Shown here piece by piece: positions 63,501 to 64,000 of a stretch of DNA of 64,000 bases. This DNA comes from Burhinus oedicnemus (Eukaryota; Chordata; Aves; Charadriiformes; Burhinidae), in contig VFFE01007027.1 of the NCBI GenBank assembly GCA_008921705.1, positions 54,976-118,975 of the forward strand. Reading direction: 5' to 3'. How positions within the stretch are numbered: the first letter of the stretch is position 1; the number at the start of each line of letters is the position of its first letter. The translations under genes were made by a program, and so were the position numbers. Under the pieces are notes generated by a model, which made no database searches, was not told the DNA's origin, and was given only the letters and a program-made list of their open reading frames with translations.

Positions 63501-64000
63501 CAGGCACAGAAAGCAGCCAGAAAAGACCACCATGCTGCAGAGAGGCTGCCATGTTGGGTTAGACCATGCTCCTTGCTAGACAGGGACCTCCATTTCATGG
63601 CAGCGAGTATCACTCCTTTTGAATAACTGCCCAATAGGGAAGTCTGCATTCTCTCAAGGACAGAGCTGTTTTTCTGCCCTGATGCCCAGAGGCTTATAAC
63701 TCCTGTGTGCATTTTCACCCTAGTTAATCCAGCTGACAGCATGCCTATGATTCATATAAATGTCTCTTCCTTTCTGCCAGTCCTGCTATGCTCTTGCTCT
63801 CAGTGACTGCAGTGACAACTTCCATGTACCAAGTTAAAACTGGCCAGGAGCCAGTTAGGGATGTCTGGGCTTCCACCTTGGGCCTCACGGGAGACATAAA
63901 GAAAGAGTGCTTCATTCATGAGAGTTTCTGTACTGTCACAATGTCCCTTTTCCCCTCAGAGATGTCAGGTTTCAATCCTGTGGGGTGCAAGCTGTTTCCA

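Larger units (their letters stand above)
49022..64000 (-). other. NRG2: 3' part of NRG2 intron 1
   Basis: At least 15 kb of intron lies upstream of the first Ig exon in gene sense. This fits the family, where intron 1 of neuregulin genes is very long. I see no alternative first exon, CpG-island-like block or recognisable transposable element. Notable local structures are a miRNA-like hairpin at 57483-57552, a palindromic SOX/TCF-like site at 57471-57490, and an AT-rich unique block at about 59815-60190 that includes a 9-bp-arm hairpin at 59862-59884. Confidence 0.75.

Overview
This window is a piece of a bird nuclear genome holding the middle of one large protein-coding gene, neuregulin 2 (NRG2), on the minus strand. 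It has no bacterial-style gene density: almost all of the 64 kb is intron, and most open frames are chance. Bird origin is inferred from three repeats: a 5'-truncated CR1 LINE whose 3' end is of avian type, a solo long terminal repeat of the avian ERVL-like type that starts TGTCCTGGTTT, and a much older, eroded CR1 fragment of the kind shared by birds and turtles. The species cannot be named from this sequence.

Reading along the gene (high to low coordinates): 49022-64000 is the 3' part of intron 1. 48850-49021 is the first half of the Ig-like C2 domain. 37192-37310 is the second half of the Ig domain. 32636-32701 is a candidate 66-nt cassette exon adding 22 residues to the Ig-EGF spacer. 20178-20298 is the spacer plus the first four cysteines of the EGF-like domain. 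10524-10600 (alpha) and 10214-10272 (beta) are two alternative exons, 251 nt apart, that supply the last two EGF cysteines. 1-10213 is the intron that follows. The 5' exon(s) lie beyond position 64000, and the juxtamembrane/transmembrane exon and cytoplasmic tail lie below position 1; neither was found here. The confirmed exons have strong GT/AG splice sites and join in consistent phases (1, 2, 1, 2, 1).

Together the exons encode the extracellular, receptor-binding part of an ErbB3/ErbB4 ligand: an Ig-like domain, a short Ser/Thr-rich spacer and an EGF-like domain whose C-terminal third is chosen by alpha/beta splicing. Inclusion of both alternative exons, or neither, would break the downstream frame.

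Beyond the gene, the most interesting items are the 66-nt phase-symmetric exon, two strong hairpins in introns (57483-57552, predicted to fold better as NRG2 sense RNA, and 16103-16181, with a perfect 19-bp stem), a 102-bp direct duplication with 610-bp spacing, and a possible read-through short isoform after the beta exon. No new multi-gene system is visible.
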